NCBI GenBank assembly: GCA_002812745.2
Contig: NCSJ02000013.1
Span: 1 to 64,000, forward strand
Length of the DNA: 64,000 bases
Direction of reading: 5' to 3'
Source of the DNA: Scytalidium lignicola
Lineage: Eukaryota; Ascomycota; Leotiomycetes
A program made the translations under genes and the position numbers. This document shows, piece after piece, positions 10,149-21,999 of the stretch (the first letter of the stretch is position 1; every line of letters starts with the position of its first letter). Below the pieces are notes generated by a model that was not told the DNA's origin, ran no database searches, and saw nothing but the letters and a program-made list of their open reading frames with translations.

Positions 10149-13100
10149 TTGTACATTTTAAAGTTAATCCAGAATTATAAAACCCTTTTAATTACCTTCT
10201 TTACTGTTAAACCTCCTTTACCTCCTCCATCTTCTTCACCTTCTTCACTTTTTAGTATAACCTTAAGTACAACTTCTACAAGTTTGCAAGAACCTCCTCA
10301 AAGGGTAATACAATTACAAAACATGTTTAAAGGCTTTATATTTGTATTTCAACTTGTTAAGCCTTATTATATAAGATGAATAAGTAATAAGTATACATAT
10401 TATAAAGTATTATTCTAGTCAAAGAAGATGTTTATAAGTTGTTATAAGAATAAGAAATTGAATTTAAAATTGTTTTATAAGCTGTCTTAACTGTTAAAAG
10501 ACTTGTTTACAAAAGACAATTTATAAGCAAAAGTATTTCAGTCTTACATAAGAAGATATAACTTTACTTTTGCTTTTACATTTATAAACTATACTAATAA
10601 TAAGCATACTAATGGTTAAGGAGATAATATAATTTGTTTTTCAATTCATAATATGTTATATTATTTACAAAGACCTTTAGATTTAACTTATTCTTCAGAA
10701 ATACTTAAATTTGTTTAATTATTCTTTTATGATTTAGATTATATTACAAATGTTTAGTTTGATCAAAATCCTAAATTAAATCAAATGTTATTACATAAGC
10801 TTTATACTATGTTTACAAGTTATAACTCTCTTATTTACTTATATAAAATAACCTCTGAATATATAATTATATAATTAAAGCATTTTCAACTAAGTTTAAA
10901 CCTTTAAATAAAGTTAATTNAAAAAAGGCACTTATTATTCAAGATGTATTAATCTCCTTATGTATGATAAGATTATTAGAATCACTCTTGAGGAATTTAG
11001 TAAATTCAAGTCTAAAGATATTATATTAACTAATTAGAGTAAAAGTAATAAGATGTCTTGATTAACCTGAATTCTAACAAGTTATACTCTTTACATACTA
11101 TTACATTATATATTATTATTCCCTTATAATAATTATAATTAGCATTATAACTTGGAATATCAAGATAATAATAAAAATAAACAGTTAATACAACAAATAT
11201 AATTTTATTATCATTTACACTTTTGAAAAGATTAATTCTCTTTTATCTTTTATAATTACTAACTCTTTTAACAATATATTGTTAATTCTTATATATGTTA
11301 TGAAACTTACAAGCTTAATTAACTTCATAATCATTAAAATCAATTATGAATTAATTTGTATATAATGCTTTATAGTTAGAGGATATAAACATAATTAAAC
11401 TAAGTTATTACATTATACTTCTTTTTATATTTTAAGATTTAATAACCTTAGTATATTATTTCAAGAAACTTATATACTTTATCATTATGATTATAAATCC
11501 TAATTAACAAGAGATTTAAGATAATCTTCTCCTTAACTAGTTAGTTATAGATTACCTTGATTTAATTATTTATGTTTTTAAGGTTAAAAAGATCAAGTTA
11601 TATAAGGAACTTAAAGTAAAAGCTTTTAACCCTTAAGAAGGTTACTGTTTTATAATTGAATATCAAAAATGTAGTTTACCTTATATACACTTTATTTTAT
11701 TCATTAAATACTATACAATTAAGCTTATTCTAAATTATATTAATAAACTTATTTATATAAAGATACTAAATTTATCTTGTAATCTTCATAACATTTTATA
11801 AGATTTGGTAATCAAATATATAATACATAGTATATACAATTTAGATTACCCTCAAAATCCTTATATAAAGTGTAAAATAACTATTAAACTACTTCATTGT
11901 TCAAAGTACTTTTTAAAGAAATTTACAAACATTATTATTATTTCCGAAGATAGATATCCATTATACTATTATAAGGATGATAGTTAAACATATATAAACA
12001 AATTAAACACTTTTAACTAGTTGATTACAAGTAATAACTATTAGATTATTCCTTACAACTTATACTTACTTTAAAAGTTCAACTGTTACCTTAATATTAA
12101 GTTATATAATACAGTACAAGTTATAAAGTATATTCATAAATACATTTACAAAGGTTATAATTATTTTATTATTATAATTAAAAACTAATAAGATAAGATT
12201 AAACAATATATTCAAGTATATTATATTAACCTTATAAAAGTTATTACTTGATTGATAGAATATTCAACTTATCAAGAGTAACTACTGATAATATACTTAC
12301 TTGTATATCTTTTAAGAGAATATACAATTACTTTTAAGGATAATATAAAACTAAATCAGATTATGAATATAATTNAAAAACTCTTACTTTAAACTAATAA
12401 CCTTTTTCAAGTGTAATTCAAAGGATAATTATATTAACCTAGATCTTATAAAACACATTTATAATAACAACTTTATATACAGTTATAAATTCTTATATTA
12501 AGAGTTTTCTAACTACTTTGTATAAGATGAAAAGCTCAAGGTTTAAAAGGATTGTAAACAAGGCTAAAAGGTAGGTTACATGTATTATTATAACTTAGTA
12601 TATAAGAAGAGATATTATTTACAACTTTTATTTATATATATTCATAACTTAAAGTTATTTGAGAAGTTGTATATAATTGATAATATATAACACTTTATAT
12701 ATTATATAATGTATGTTGTTAAAAGTTTAATTGATAATAATCAAGAATGGTTTTCTTGTTTTGAAGAAGTAATTCAGTTTAATTTAAGAAGTAGTTTACA
12801 GATTATATTCTTAATTAGCTTATAAGTATAATTAATCAATAAGCTTACAATTGTATAAGAAGATTTCAAGGTTTAGATGTATAACAATTTATAATATTAT
12901 TTAAAGTCTTTTTATAATGTAAGATTCTTATTAATATTATAAAACCTTAAGTATGATTATAGATTGTATTTACCTAATAAGAAATTATATAATCTTCAAA
13001 GAACTCTTATATACTTTTATATGCTTATACCTTGTTTTAATTAATCTTTACTTGATTTTACCAAACTTATATACAATCTTATACAAGATCAACTGAATAA

Positions 13101-13440
13101 CAATTAACATTAGTATTTTGATATTATTATTACAATAATCGAAAATAAGTTACAAATTGCTTATTTTTATCTGTAAAGGCTTAAAGGAACTAATAAGACC
13201 TTTCTTTACAAGATTATATACTATTACTTTTATAGATTAAACAAGAATATATTATATATAACTTTTACAAGTATTATTACACTTTTACTTTTAAAAGGTT
13301 ATATAATTCATTCTTAATTTCAAATACTAATTTAATTAAATAAATTGTTTACAAATATAATTACAAAGAAGAATAAGCTAATAATTATAATCTATAAAGT
13401 AGATCTGATCATATAAGACGAAATTCTTATATAACATAAG
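10149..13440 (+). mobile_element. Helitron remnant: Rep (HUH) and 5' part of helicase
   Basis: Across shifting plus-strand frames the sequence tracks fungal Helitron proteins. It contains a Pro/Ser-rich N-terminal stretch (10,200-10,330), then NIICFSIHNMLYYLQRPLDL and LFFYDLDYITNV (about 10,630-10,760), matching the Helitron-like N domain. The HUH strand reads EYQKCSLPYIHFILF (about 11,650-11,710), with one His already lost. Next come YIIHSIYNLDYPQNPYIKCK, CSKYFLKKF, EDRYPLYYYKDDS and VIKYIHKYIYKGYNY (11,805-12,160), the classic Rep core containing the catalytic Tyr region. The pre-helicase DKIKQYIQ and TITFKDNIKLNQIMN follow (12,190-12,370). The helicase Walker A lies at about 13,183-13,212 (KGTNKTFLYK), then LLLLKGYIIHS and VDLIII (Walker B start). 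Reading stops at about 13,440, where copia-type sequence on the other strand begins, so the rest of the helicase and the Helitron 3' end are missing. Many stops; not functional. Confidence 0.8.
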
Positions 13441-13443
13441 TGT

Positions 13444-13682
13444 TAGTTCACCTGTAACATAAAGTACAATACACAATTATACATAATATACTCGTTGTGC
13501 TATTCCATGGTTATTATACGATTAAGAGTAAGAGAGCAAAGTTGTAAAAGCTTCGCTTATTCCTATTACCTAATCAGGACTAGCTTATAAGGGCATGTAA
13601 ATATCATGTGTACATAACTACTATTTTACTAATATTAAAACTACTTTAAAAATAGCTATACATTATAACTCTCAAAACACTC
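13444..13682 (-). repeat. Possible 3' LTR of the copia remnant
   Basis: Read on the minus strand, the 239-bp segment directly after the copia RNase H stop starts TGTTTTGAGAG and ends GGTGAACTAACA. It begins about 50 bp past the ORF end and stops exactly where the Helitron helicase is interrupted. No second copy was found by eye, so this is a positional inference. Confidence 0.4.
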
Positions 13683-13734
13683 AAATCTATAGAGTTTTCC
13701 CAATCACATGCTAATTGCTTAATTGAGAATAACT

Positions 13735-14300
13735 CCAAATCCTTTGTCTATACGATTCTTTGTTCTGCCACCTACATTATCATGTTCTACCCATTCTACT
13801 ACTTCCAATTGCACTTTATTGGTATTCAATAGTTGTTTCAAAGTGTTTGATAACTTTCCTTTAATCATAAAATCAGTTGGATTTGTAGTTCCTTCAATTC
13901 ATTGTACTTCAGTGATTTAGTGTTGTTTATACATTTAATAAAGGTATATTATGTTAATTATAAGCTGTTTTTCCTATGTAGTTCTTAACTTGACAAAGTA
14001 ATTGTATAATAACCTTGAATTTGTATATATAATTAGTAAGAAGTTGATTTTAAGAATTCCTTTGATAGTTGACTTGATCATAACCCTTATATCAAATCTA
14101 TAAGTTATTCTATATAGTTCTAAGGTTAAAATGCTATATATAACCCTTTTACACTTGATTAACATTTAGTATAATATATTCATGTTTCCCTTATAGTCTA
14201 CAAGTATTATAATATAGTTAATTTATAATAATAAGTCTTTGTTATTCATGAATAAAGTGTTTATAAAGATTAATAATTATAATACTTCTTTATTCTTTCT
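13735..14300 (-). mobile_element. Ty1/copia reverse transcriptase/RNase H C-terminal fragment
   Basis: On the minus strand the frames read like the 3' end of fungal copia polyproteins. Near 14,270 is the equivalent of 'FTDASFANNKDLSSQIGY' (here IFINTLFMNNKDLL), then CKRV.YSIL..ELY, then IIYTNSRLLYNYFVKL (RNase H core; family IICTDSxSLYDCLVKLG). The terminal IEGTTNPTDFMIKGKLSNTL and ending VEWVEHDNVGGRTKNR run to a stop near 13,733. The Asp-to-Asn and Cys-to-Tyr differences are RIP-type transitions. The upstream boundary, at about 14,300, abuts gypsy integrase on the same strand without an intervening LTR, so this is a deletion or recombination junction. It is not contiguous with the plus-strand copia piece at 22-24.6 kb. 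Confidence 0.7.
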
Positions 14301-14308
14301 TTAATATA

Positions 14309-17300
14309 TTAAAATAAGTTCTTAATCTTTTCTTGTATTTCTTTTATTTGTTTTATACAAATCTTTGCTGATTTACTTATGAATTCTAATTCTAGTCTAG
14401 TACAAAACCCTTCTGGTTCTTGCTTATAATTTGTATAAAATAAAGTAATTTTGGTTAACTTATATAGTATACTATTATACAACATTTTTATTATTAACAA
14501 GTAATCAACTTAGTTGTCTTAGTTATAATTAACATAACATCTTAAGTATTCTTCTAACTATATATTCAAATGCTTTATTTGTCTATTAGTTTATAAGTAT
14601 TATACTATTAACAACTTCTTCTCAACTCTTATTCTTATTATCAGTGTTTTTTAAAACTTAAATACAAATCTTATATCTTTATCGGAGATTATCTACTTTG
14701 ATACTCCTTATTAAGACATTACTCTTTATAAGAATATATTAACTACCTCCTTTATTCCTTAAATCTCCTTAAACAGTTTAAAGATTACAAACTTAGTATA
14801 ATGTTCAATTATCACAAAGATAAAGTTATACTCAACCTTTGTCATACAATCTGTAAAAACTAATAGTTTCATAATAAAATCTTATTTGATTAGTTCTTAT
14901 AAATTGTCAAGTATTTACATAGAGTATAATTATCCTTAAAACTTCCTTCTTAAATTCTTAACCTTCTTACAGATTTCATATTCCACAATTACTTTCTTAA
15001 CTATTAATCATAATTTCATAATAAAGTAATCTTTGTTAATTTAGTAATAACATCAAGTTACTCTTATATGTCCATTATATAACAACTTATACTATTCTTT
15101 AACAAACTCTTCTGCTAATTTTGTTAGTATATATAACTTCTTGTTTTTNATACTAAATATTTTCAATTTTCTTTTACTTACCTTTAGTCATATTTAATAA
15201 AGTATTTTCTTCTTTTTCTCTTTTAATTACTTCTTTGATTTAATCAACTTAATACTTATCCATTATTATTATAATAATTATAAGTTGTCTTTTATTATAC
15301 ACTAAGAATCCACCTTTGTCTTCTTTCAAGATAAGTTCACTTTCTTCTTTTTNCTTTGATTAAGTACTTAAGTTTCTAACTTAAAGCATTTACTCTTTTG
15401 TTATCTTCACTTTTAACATGAATAATCTTAAAATTATACTTGGATAACTTCTTCATTTATTATATTTACCTTACATTCAATTACTTGATTATTATAAAGT
15501 ATTGGAGATTATGATAATCCAAAAGTATATTTACTATTTTACTAAATCTAACAGTATATACTCTTTAATACTTTAAAGCTTTTATGATGGTTAACATCTT
15601 CTTATCTAATATTTAATAATTTCTTTTTACAACATTCAACTTTCTTAATCAAAATGCTAATAATACTTAATAATGTTATTTACCAATTTATTATGATTAT
15701 GATAATATTATTCTTAATGTTATGTCAAAGGTATTAGTTTCAATTCTTATTCTTCTTTTTAAATCAAAGATTCTTAAGAAATTTCCTTTTACAAAGGCAT
15801 CTTTAATACTTTAAAATACTTCTTTTATAACATCATTCCATTCATAAGTTTAATCCTTCTTTATAAGTTTAGTTAATAATGTAGAGATTTTAGAATAATC
15901 TTTTACAAATCTTTAATAATAATTAGTTAACCTTAAGAAACTTTATAATTACTTAACAGTCTTAAGTAGTTCTTACTCTTTGATTGACTAAATCTTATCA
16001 TCAAGGGTTTTTATTCTTTCTTTAGAAATATAATGTCCTAAGAATTAAACTTATTCTTTATAAAATTTGCATTTTACTAATTTACAGTATAATCCTACCT
16101 CTTATAATACTTGTAAAACAAACTTAATATACTCCTTATATTCTTTAATACTTCTTAAGTAAATAATAATATCATCAAGATATACTATTATGAATTTCTC
16201 TAAATATTTTTCTAATATCCAGTTTATTATTCTTTATTACATTGTTAAAGCATTAATCATACTAAACATTATAACCAATAACTTAAATAATTTATATTTT
16301 ATTTGAATAACAACTTTCTACTTATTATCTCTCTTAATCCTTATCAGATTAAATACTGACCATAAGTTTAGCTTAGTAAATATAATAACTCCCTTTAACT
16401 TGTCCATTATTAAATTAATCAATAGTAAAAGATATTAATCTTTCTTAATTCTATTATTCAAGTATTTATAGTCATCACAAGGTTATCTTAACAGGTTATC
16501 CCCTTTCTTTATATAATGTAATAATACTCTAGCCTTATTATAACCTTTTTTGTATAAACTTTTAAACATTATTTTCTTAAGTAATTATTTCTTCATTACC
16601 TTATCCTTAACAAGTATTATTTGATAAATTAATCTATAAGCTAGTCTAAACCTCTTTTTAAGCTTTATCTCATGATCTTATAGTTTATACTCAAGTAAGG
16701 CTAAATTATCAAGTCNTTTTTGTGAATAATTCTAGTTATTCATAATATTCTTTAAGAATATGTTTCATAGTCTTATCAACATAAATAACTCTTAAGGACA
16801 TTAAATTTTATTCTTCCTCCAAGAAGGTAATTATACTTATTCTTCAATTAATTATTAGATTATATTTCTTTATCCATTCAATTTCTAATATAACTTAATA
16901 TATTCTTAACCTCATAACATCAAAGGATATTCTCTCTTAATAACTTTCACTAATTCTTATATTTAAGTTTCAAGTTTGAACATTAACATACTTTTAAACC
17001 TTAGTATCATTTACTAATGATATTTAATAATTATTATCTTTAACTCTTATATTAAGTCTAAGTTATTTCATGACTTACTTATTAATAAAGTTTCTTTCAA
17101 CTTTTGAATTAATTAAAGCTCTTACTAACTTTTTATACAATTTTATATCTATGTATAGTAAACCTTCACTATTCATAAAATAAAGATTAACATTTCTAAT
17201 ACTATCAACTGATACATCATCTTTGATTTTGAGATCTTTAACATTCTCTTCAAACTTCTCAAACAATGTTATTCATCTTCTAATAAGATCTTATAACCTT

Positions 17301-19640
17301 AGTCCATCTAAGCTTTTATTGTTTATGAATACATATATATCTTATACTTATTCTACTATTTCATTTTCAAAGTATTCTCTTATTTCATTAATAAAAACAT
17401 TATTTTCCTCAGGAATTCCTTTTGCAAAATTCAAAGAGTATACTACTACTTCCTAGTTAAACTGTTAACTAATTCTTTATATTATTTCTTCTTCTCCTAA
17501 TAACATAATAAATACTTCTAAAAGTAATAAGTCTTCTTTTAGTTCATTAACTATAAGCAACACTTTTATATCTTAGTTAACTTGTTCAATTACAATTTCT
17601 ACAAGTTCTCTTTGTTCTTGTTCAACAAGGTATTACTCAACTTTAAATAATTGTTTTACTGATTTTCCTAAACCCTAGATTTCTCTATATAACATCTTTG
17701 CTTTTGACTAGTCTTGCTAGTAAGTTAACATTAAAAGTCCTCCTTACTAAAGGTTATATCATCTTTAAACAACATAGTTTAATTCTTCTTTTATTACCAT
17801 CCAAGCATTCTTAAGAATTTAGTCAAAATCACCTTAAATCCAAGTTCTCTCCATTAACAAGAAGAACTTATATATTCTTCTCTTTATAACAATACTCTAG
17901 AGGTTAATCTTATAAACTAAAGTAAGATCTTCAAGATTAAGTTCTTGTTCTTCAACTATTACTTCTTCTTATCATACAGTTTGATAAAGCTAGTTTCTGT
18001 CCAAGATTTCTCATCCTCTTAGTCTTCATATGCTAATTGTCAGATAATATCTCAAAATTAATATTTCTTCAGAAACAAGATATACTTCTGTTAACATAGC
18101 CTTGAAGTTTATTAGGATAATCATTTAAATTCTACTAACTCCTGGAATCAATCTCCATCTGTTCTAATTCTTAATTGGCTCCTCATCTTAAGGGTATCTT
18201 ACATGCTAAGTTCTTGTCATAAGTACTAAGTCTACTTCAAGGATTCTTGCCATTGTTATTTCATCTGCATTTATCTCAATGACATAGTATAATATTAAGT
18301 CCTAGCGAACTTCTCCTTTTAAAGAGTTTCCTTCTCCTTCTTCAAAGTCTTCCTCCTTAAAAGATCTTGATAAAATATCCATAATTCTTAGGATTTACAT
18401 AACTTCAACCTTAACTATTGTACTTAACTTGTTGTCCTTCTTATAAGTATTTACTATATGTCCAAGAAGTCTACATTTGAAACATAACTTGTTTTTTCTT
18501 CTCTTATCAAGCTTCTCAAAGGAAATTCTAAAAGAATTCCCTTTTTTNGTTCTTTCTTTTATAATACTTCCTTCTTTTTCCTTTAAAGGTTTTTTCCTTT
18601 TTCATAATATTTAACTTTATAAGGTCTTCTCAATCCTTTTTACTATTAATCTTTCTCTAGTTGAAATAAGATCTACTCTTCTTGTCCAAGGTCATCTTGT
18701 ATTATTCATTTCTAATCTTAATAGACAAATCAACAAGAGTATTAAATATAATAATTATAAGTTGTTGATATAGTTTTTCCTTGATAAANTCTTTTAAGCT
18801 AATCTTATATTAATATATATATACTTCTTTTCCTTATAAACTAATATTATATATTAATGATAAAGTATTATATATTTATTAAGGTTTTTNAGTTTGTTTA
18901 AAGTAAGTTAATCATCTCTTAATATTTCTTTTTTTTTGTTAATATCTTTATATAAGCATTTAAACTTTCTTGTGTAATTAACTTAATTTATAATAATGTT
19001 GATTACTTCTTACTTCTTTATTTTTCTGTTTATTATAAACTATTTNATCCTTAAAAGGTTGAAATTAAGTTTTAATTACTCTTCTTAAGTATATTAATAC
19101 TTATAGAACTTTATACATGTCTTCAAGTAATAATTAGTTATTTAATATTAAATAAGTTCTTGTTTATACAAGATATACCTTTAGTTTCTTCTTGTTCTTA
19201 TAGAATAAGTATAGTCTAATGATTTTAACTTCTTTAAGTATTATTATTAAGATTTGTTTAATGTTATTCTTTAATTTAAAGTTTAGATCAAGGTTTAGAC
19301 TTAGAATTCTTAATGTTAAAATTAGTTTTAAATTAAATTTAAGTAATAAAAGTATTAATTTCNTTTTTTATAACTCTTGATGATTCTTTAACAGTTAATC
19401 CTTTTGTTAACTTAATAAGTTATTTTAATAGTATAACAACTTCTTCTAATATTCTTTCTTAAATGTTAATTTCTTTAATAGTCTAATTCTTATCTTAGTC
19501 TTCTTTAAAATTATCTTCTGAACTTTCCTTAGATTTTTCTTTAAATTCTTCTTTAGATTCTTCTTCAAAACCTTCCTTAGAACCTTCTTTAAGTTGTTAT
19601 TCATTGTTATTATCTACTAGTATGTTTATTTCTAAATCTT
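14309..19640 (-). mobile_element. Ty3/gypsy retrotransposon remnant (gag-PR-RT-RH-IN), 3' truncated
   Basis: Domains appear in Ty3/gypsy order on the minus strand. An acidic gag N-terminus rich in Glu/Ser lies at 19,300-19,620. The zinc knuckle reads CFKCRLLGHIVNTY at about 18,440-18,485, with the last Cys mutated to Tyr. The protease is at 17,075-17,266 (LVRALINSKVERNFINK; family ALIDSGA). The RT catalytic YLDD is at 16,171-16,185 within EKFIIVYLDDIIIY. The RNase H start is at about 15,710-15,790 (IRIETNTFDI; family ETDASDxAIGAxLSQ). The integrase C-terminal part is at 14,309-14,500 (LYNSILYKLTKITLFYTNYK, then EPEGFCTRLELEFIS). The chromodomain, 3' LTR and C-terminus are absent because copia sequence begins at about 14,300. 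A 5' LTR is likely between 19,650 and 19,990, where a less degraded segment lies, but no partner is available to prove it. Heavily stop-ridden. Confidence 0.75.
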
Positions 19641-21999
19641 GATTTATCAAGATAAGTAATGTTCAAAATATTACAAAATTATACTATCCAGGTTACTAAA
19701 TAACAAGGATAAGGTAAATATTCAAGGATAATGAAAACAGAAGACACTTAAGCAGGTAATTAAGTTAAAAGTAAGATCTAGTAATATATTTAAGTTAAAC
19801 ATAAGAAGTTTATTCTTATGTTCTTATAATATACTTATATAGATAATGGAATACAATTAGATTGTTGGATTGCCATGATCCCCTAATCCAGATACTTAGA
19901 TTACTGGATTATCCTGATTTAAAGATCTTAATTACATAACTTCTTAATTATTAAGTTCTTTGTATACATTTGTTGTGTACTAAGCCTTAAGCTTATACTA
20001 ATTAACTTGTTTGGTCAAATCTGTAATATATAATGAATTACCTTTTGAAATAATATATAAACTTACTTTAAAATATATATTTTTAACTTTAATAAACAAA
20101 AATATACTTGAATAAGAAGATATTAAATAAGAATTAATATTTAAAAAATAATAATCAATAATAAATATTCAACTTAATAAGTTATAACAAATAATACAAA
20201 AGAACTTAGAATATAGTACAAGACTTACTTTATTTGATTTTCATTAATATAACAATTCTTCTTATTATAATTTCGAAAAATTATATTATAATATGATTAA
20301 TAAAGATTATAATACTCTTTATCTTGTTGTTGACAATAAAATAACTAAAGAATAAGTAGTTGAAATCTATAAAGGTAATTATTATAATAACAGCTTATAA
20401 TAAGTAATATAAACAAAGGAAGAATATTAAAAAGGGGTTAAATTCAAAGGTTTTGTCAATTACAACATTAACTCTAGGTAATTATATTATATATAATTTT
20501 TAATAATAATAATATACCTTATAACATTCTAGTATAAAATCATAATATACAATACTTATATTCTTGAATTAATCAATAACTTAAAATTAAAATAAGTTAT
20601 TTAACAACTATAGCTTAATTAGTAAAATGTTTAGTAGTTTTTTTTTTTCATAATTATTATTGTTAAATCTGTTTTTGCTAAAAACAACATATTTAGTTGA
20701 ATACTTAATAGTCTACTTACAAAGTTGTATAATTAGCTAATTGATTAATTCTATTCGAAAAACTACTTTTTTACTCCTTATTTTCATTAATTTCTATTTA
20801 AAAACTACTTACATTCTTTATTACTTCTCTTACAAACTAAAAATAACATATTAAAATTATAATCTTTTATTTTATTTTCACTTCTATCATAAAATTACAA
20901 GCTTTTACAAATATATAGAAGAATTTAAAAGCTTACAGAATTATAATAATCAAGAAGACTAAAAAGTTATTATACTTTTAAAGACATTTGTCTAAGTTTT
21001 TAAGATTACAAAGTTTATTATTTACAAGTAAATACTTTTTGTACTTAAGTATAACCAGCTCTACTTTTTAACTATTTAAGTATTTTGTATTAGTATTAGT
21101 AAATAATAATATAAAGCTTNAAAAATAATAGAAAATATAATNAAAAACAAAAAAAANTAGAAAATACAATAAAAACTAAACTGAAAAATATTATAAAGGT
21201 AAACTNAAAAAGTATTAATCAAAAAGTAAGAATAAAGAATAAACTTTAACAATATTATTATAAAGGACATACGAGAATTTTTAGCTATTAAAGTTTATGA
21301 ATATTATATTGACAAACAAAGTAATATAAACTTTTAAAGCTTGTTCTAAGAGGATTTTAAAGACTTTACAATTAATATTTTCAAGCTTGTTCTTCAGAAA
21401 AAAGTGTAAAAATTATACAATTGCTTTTGTTATAATAATGTACAAGTAATATATAATAACNAAAAGTGTTATAATTATTTAAATATTTATAAAGTAAAAA
21501 AGATTTTTAACATACTTTTTTAAACTTTTAAAAAAGACTTATTATATTTGTAATTATTAAACTCTTTATAAACATTTTACTTACAAATACTTAAGTTAGC
21601 TTTAAAGTTCTTAGTTTAATGTATATAAGCTAAAAATTAAATATTTTTTAACTTTTATAACTTTTTAAAACAATTATTAATAATTTTACAAGTTATAATA
21701 AGATTATAACTCTAATTGCAAACTTAGCTTATTATTATTACTTTTAACTTAACTTATATACATGAAATAAGTTTTTAATATTATTAAAATGTACATAAAA
21801 AACTAGAAGTATAACAAAACGACTAATAACTTCGAATACAAGTTAACAATCTTTAAAAGTTATTATAAATAAGTAGAATTACTAGAGGAATTCTATATAA
21901 AAGTGTTTTTTACTATGTTAATAAAGTTAATAAAAGGCTACTTTATTATTAATAACCTTGTTAAACATATATTTGAAGAAATATGTACTTATATATATA
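19641..21999. other. AT-rich stretch, probable LTR and gag remains, unresolved
   Basis: Bases 19,650-19,990 are somewhat richer in G and C and may be the 5' LTR of the gypsy element. From 20,000 to 22,000 A plus T is so high that no protein family could be followed. Several undetermined bases sit beside A-runs. The 5' half of the plus-strand copia element should lie here. Confidence 0.4.

Noticed and set aside
13723..13920. Plus-strand 65-codon frame with Cys and Thr
   Set aside because: The opposite strand carries the copia RNase H C-terminus.
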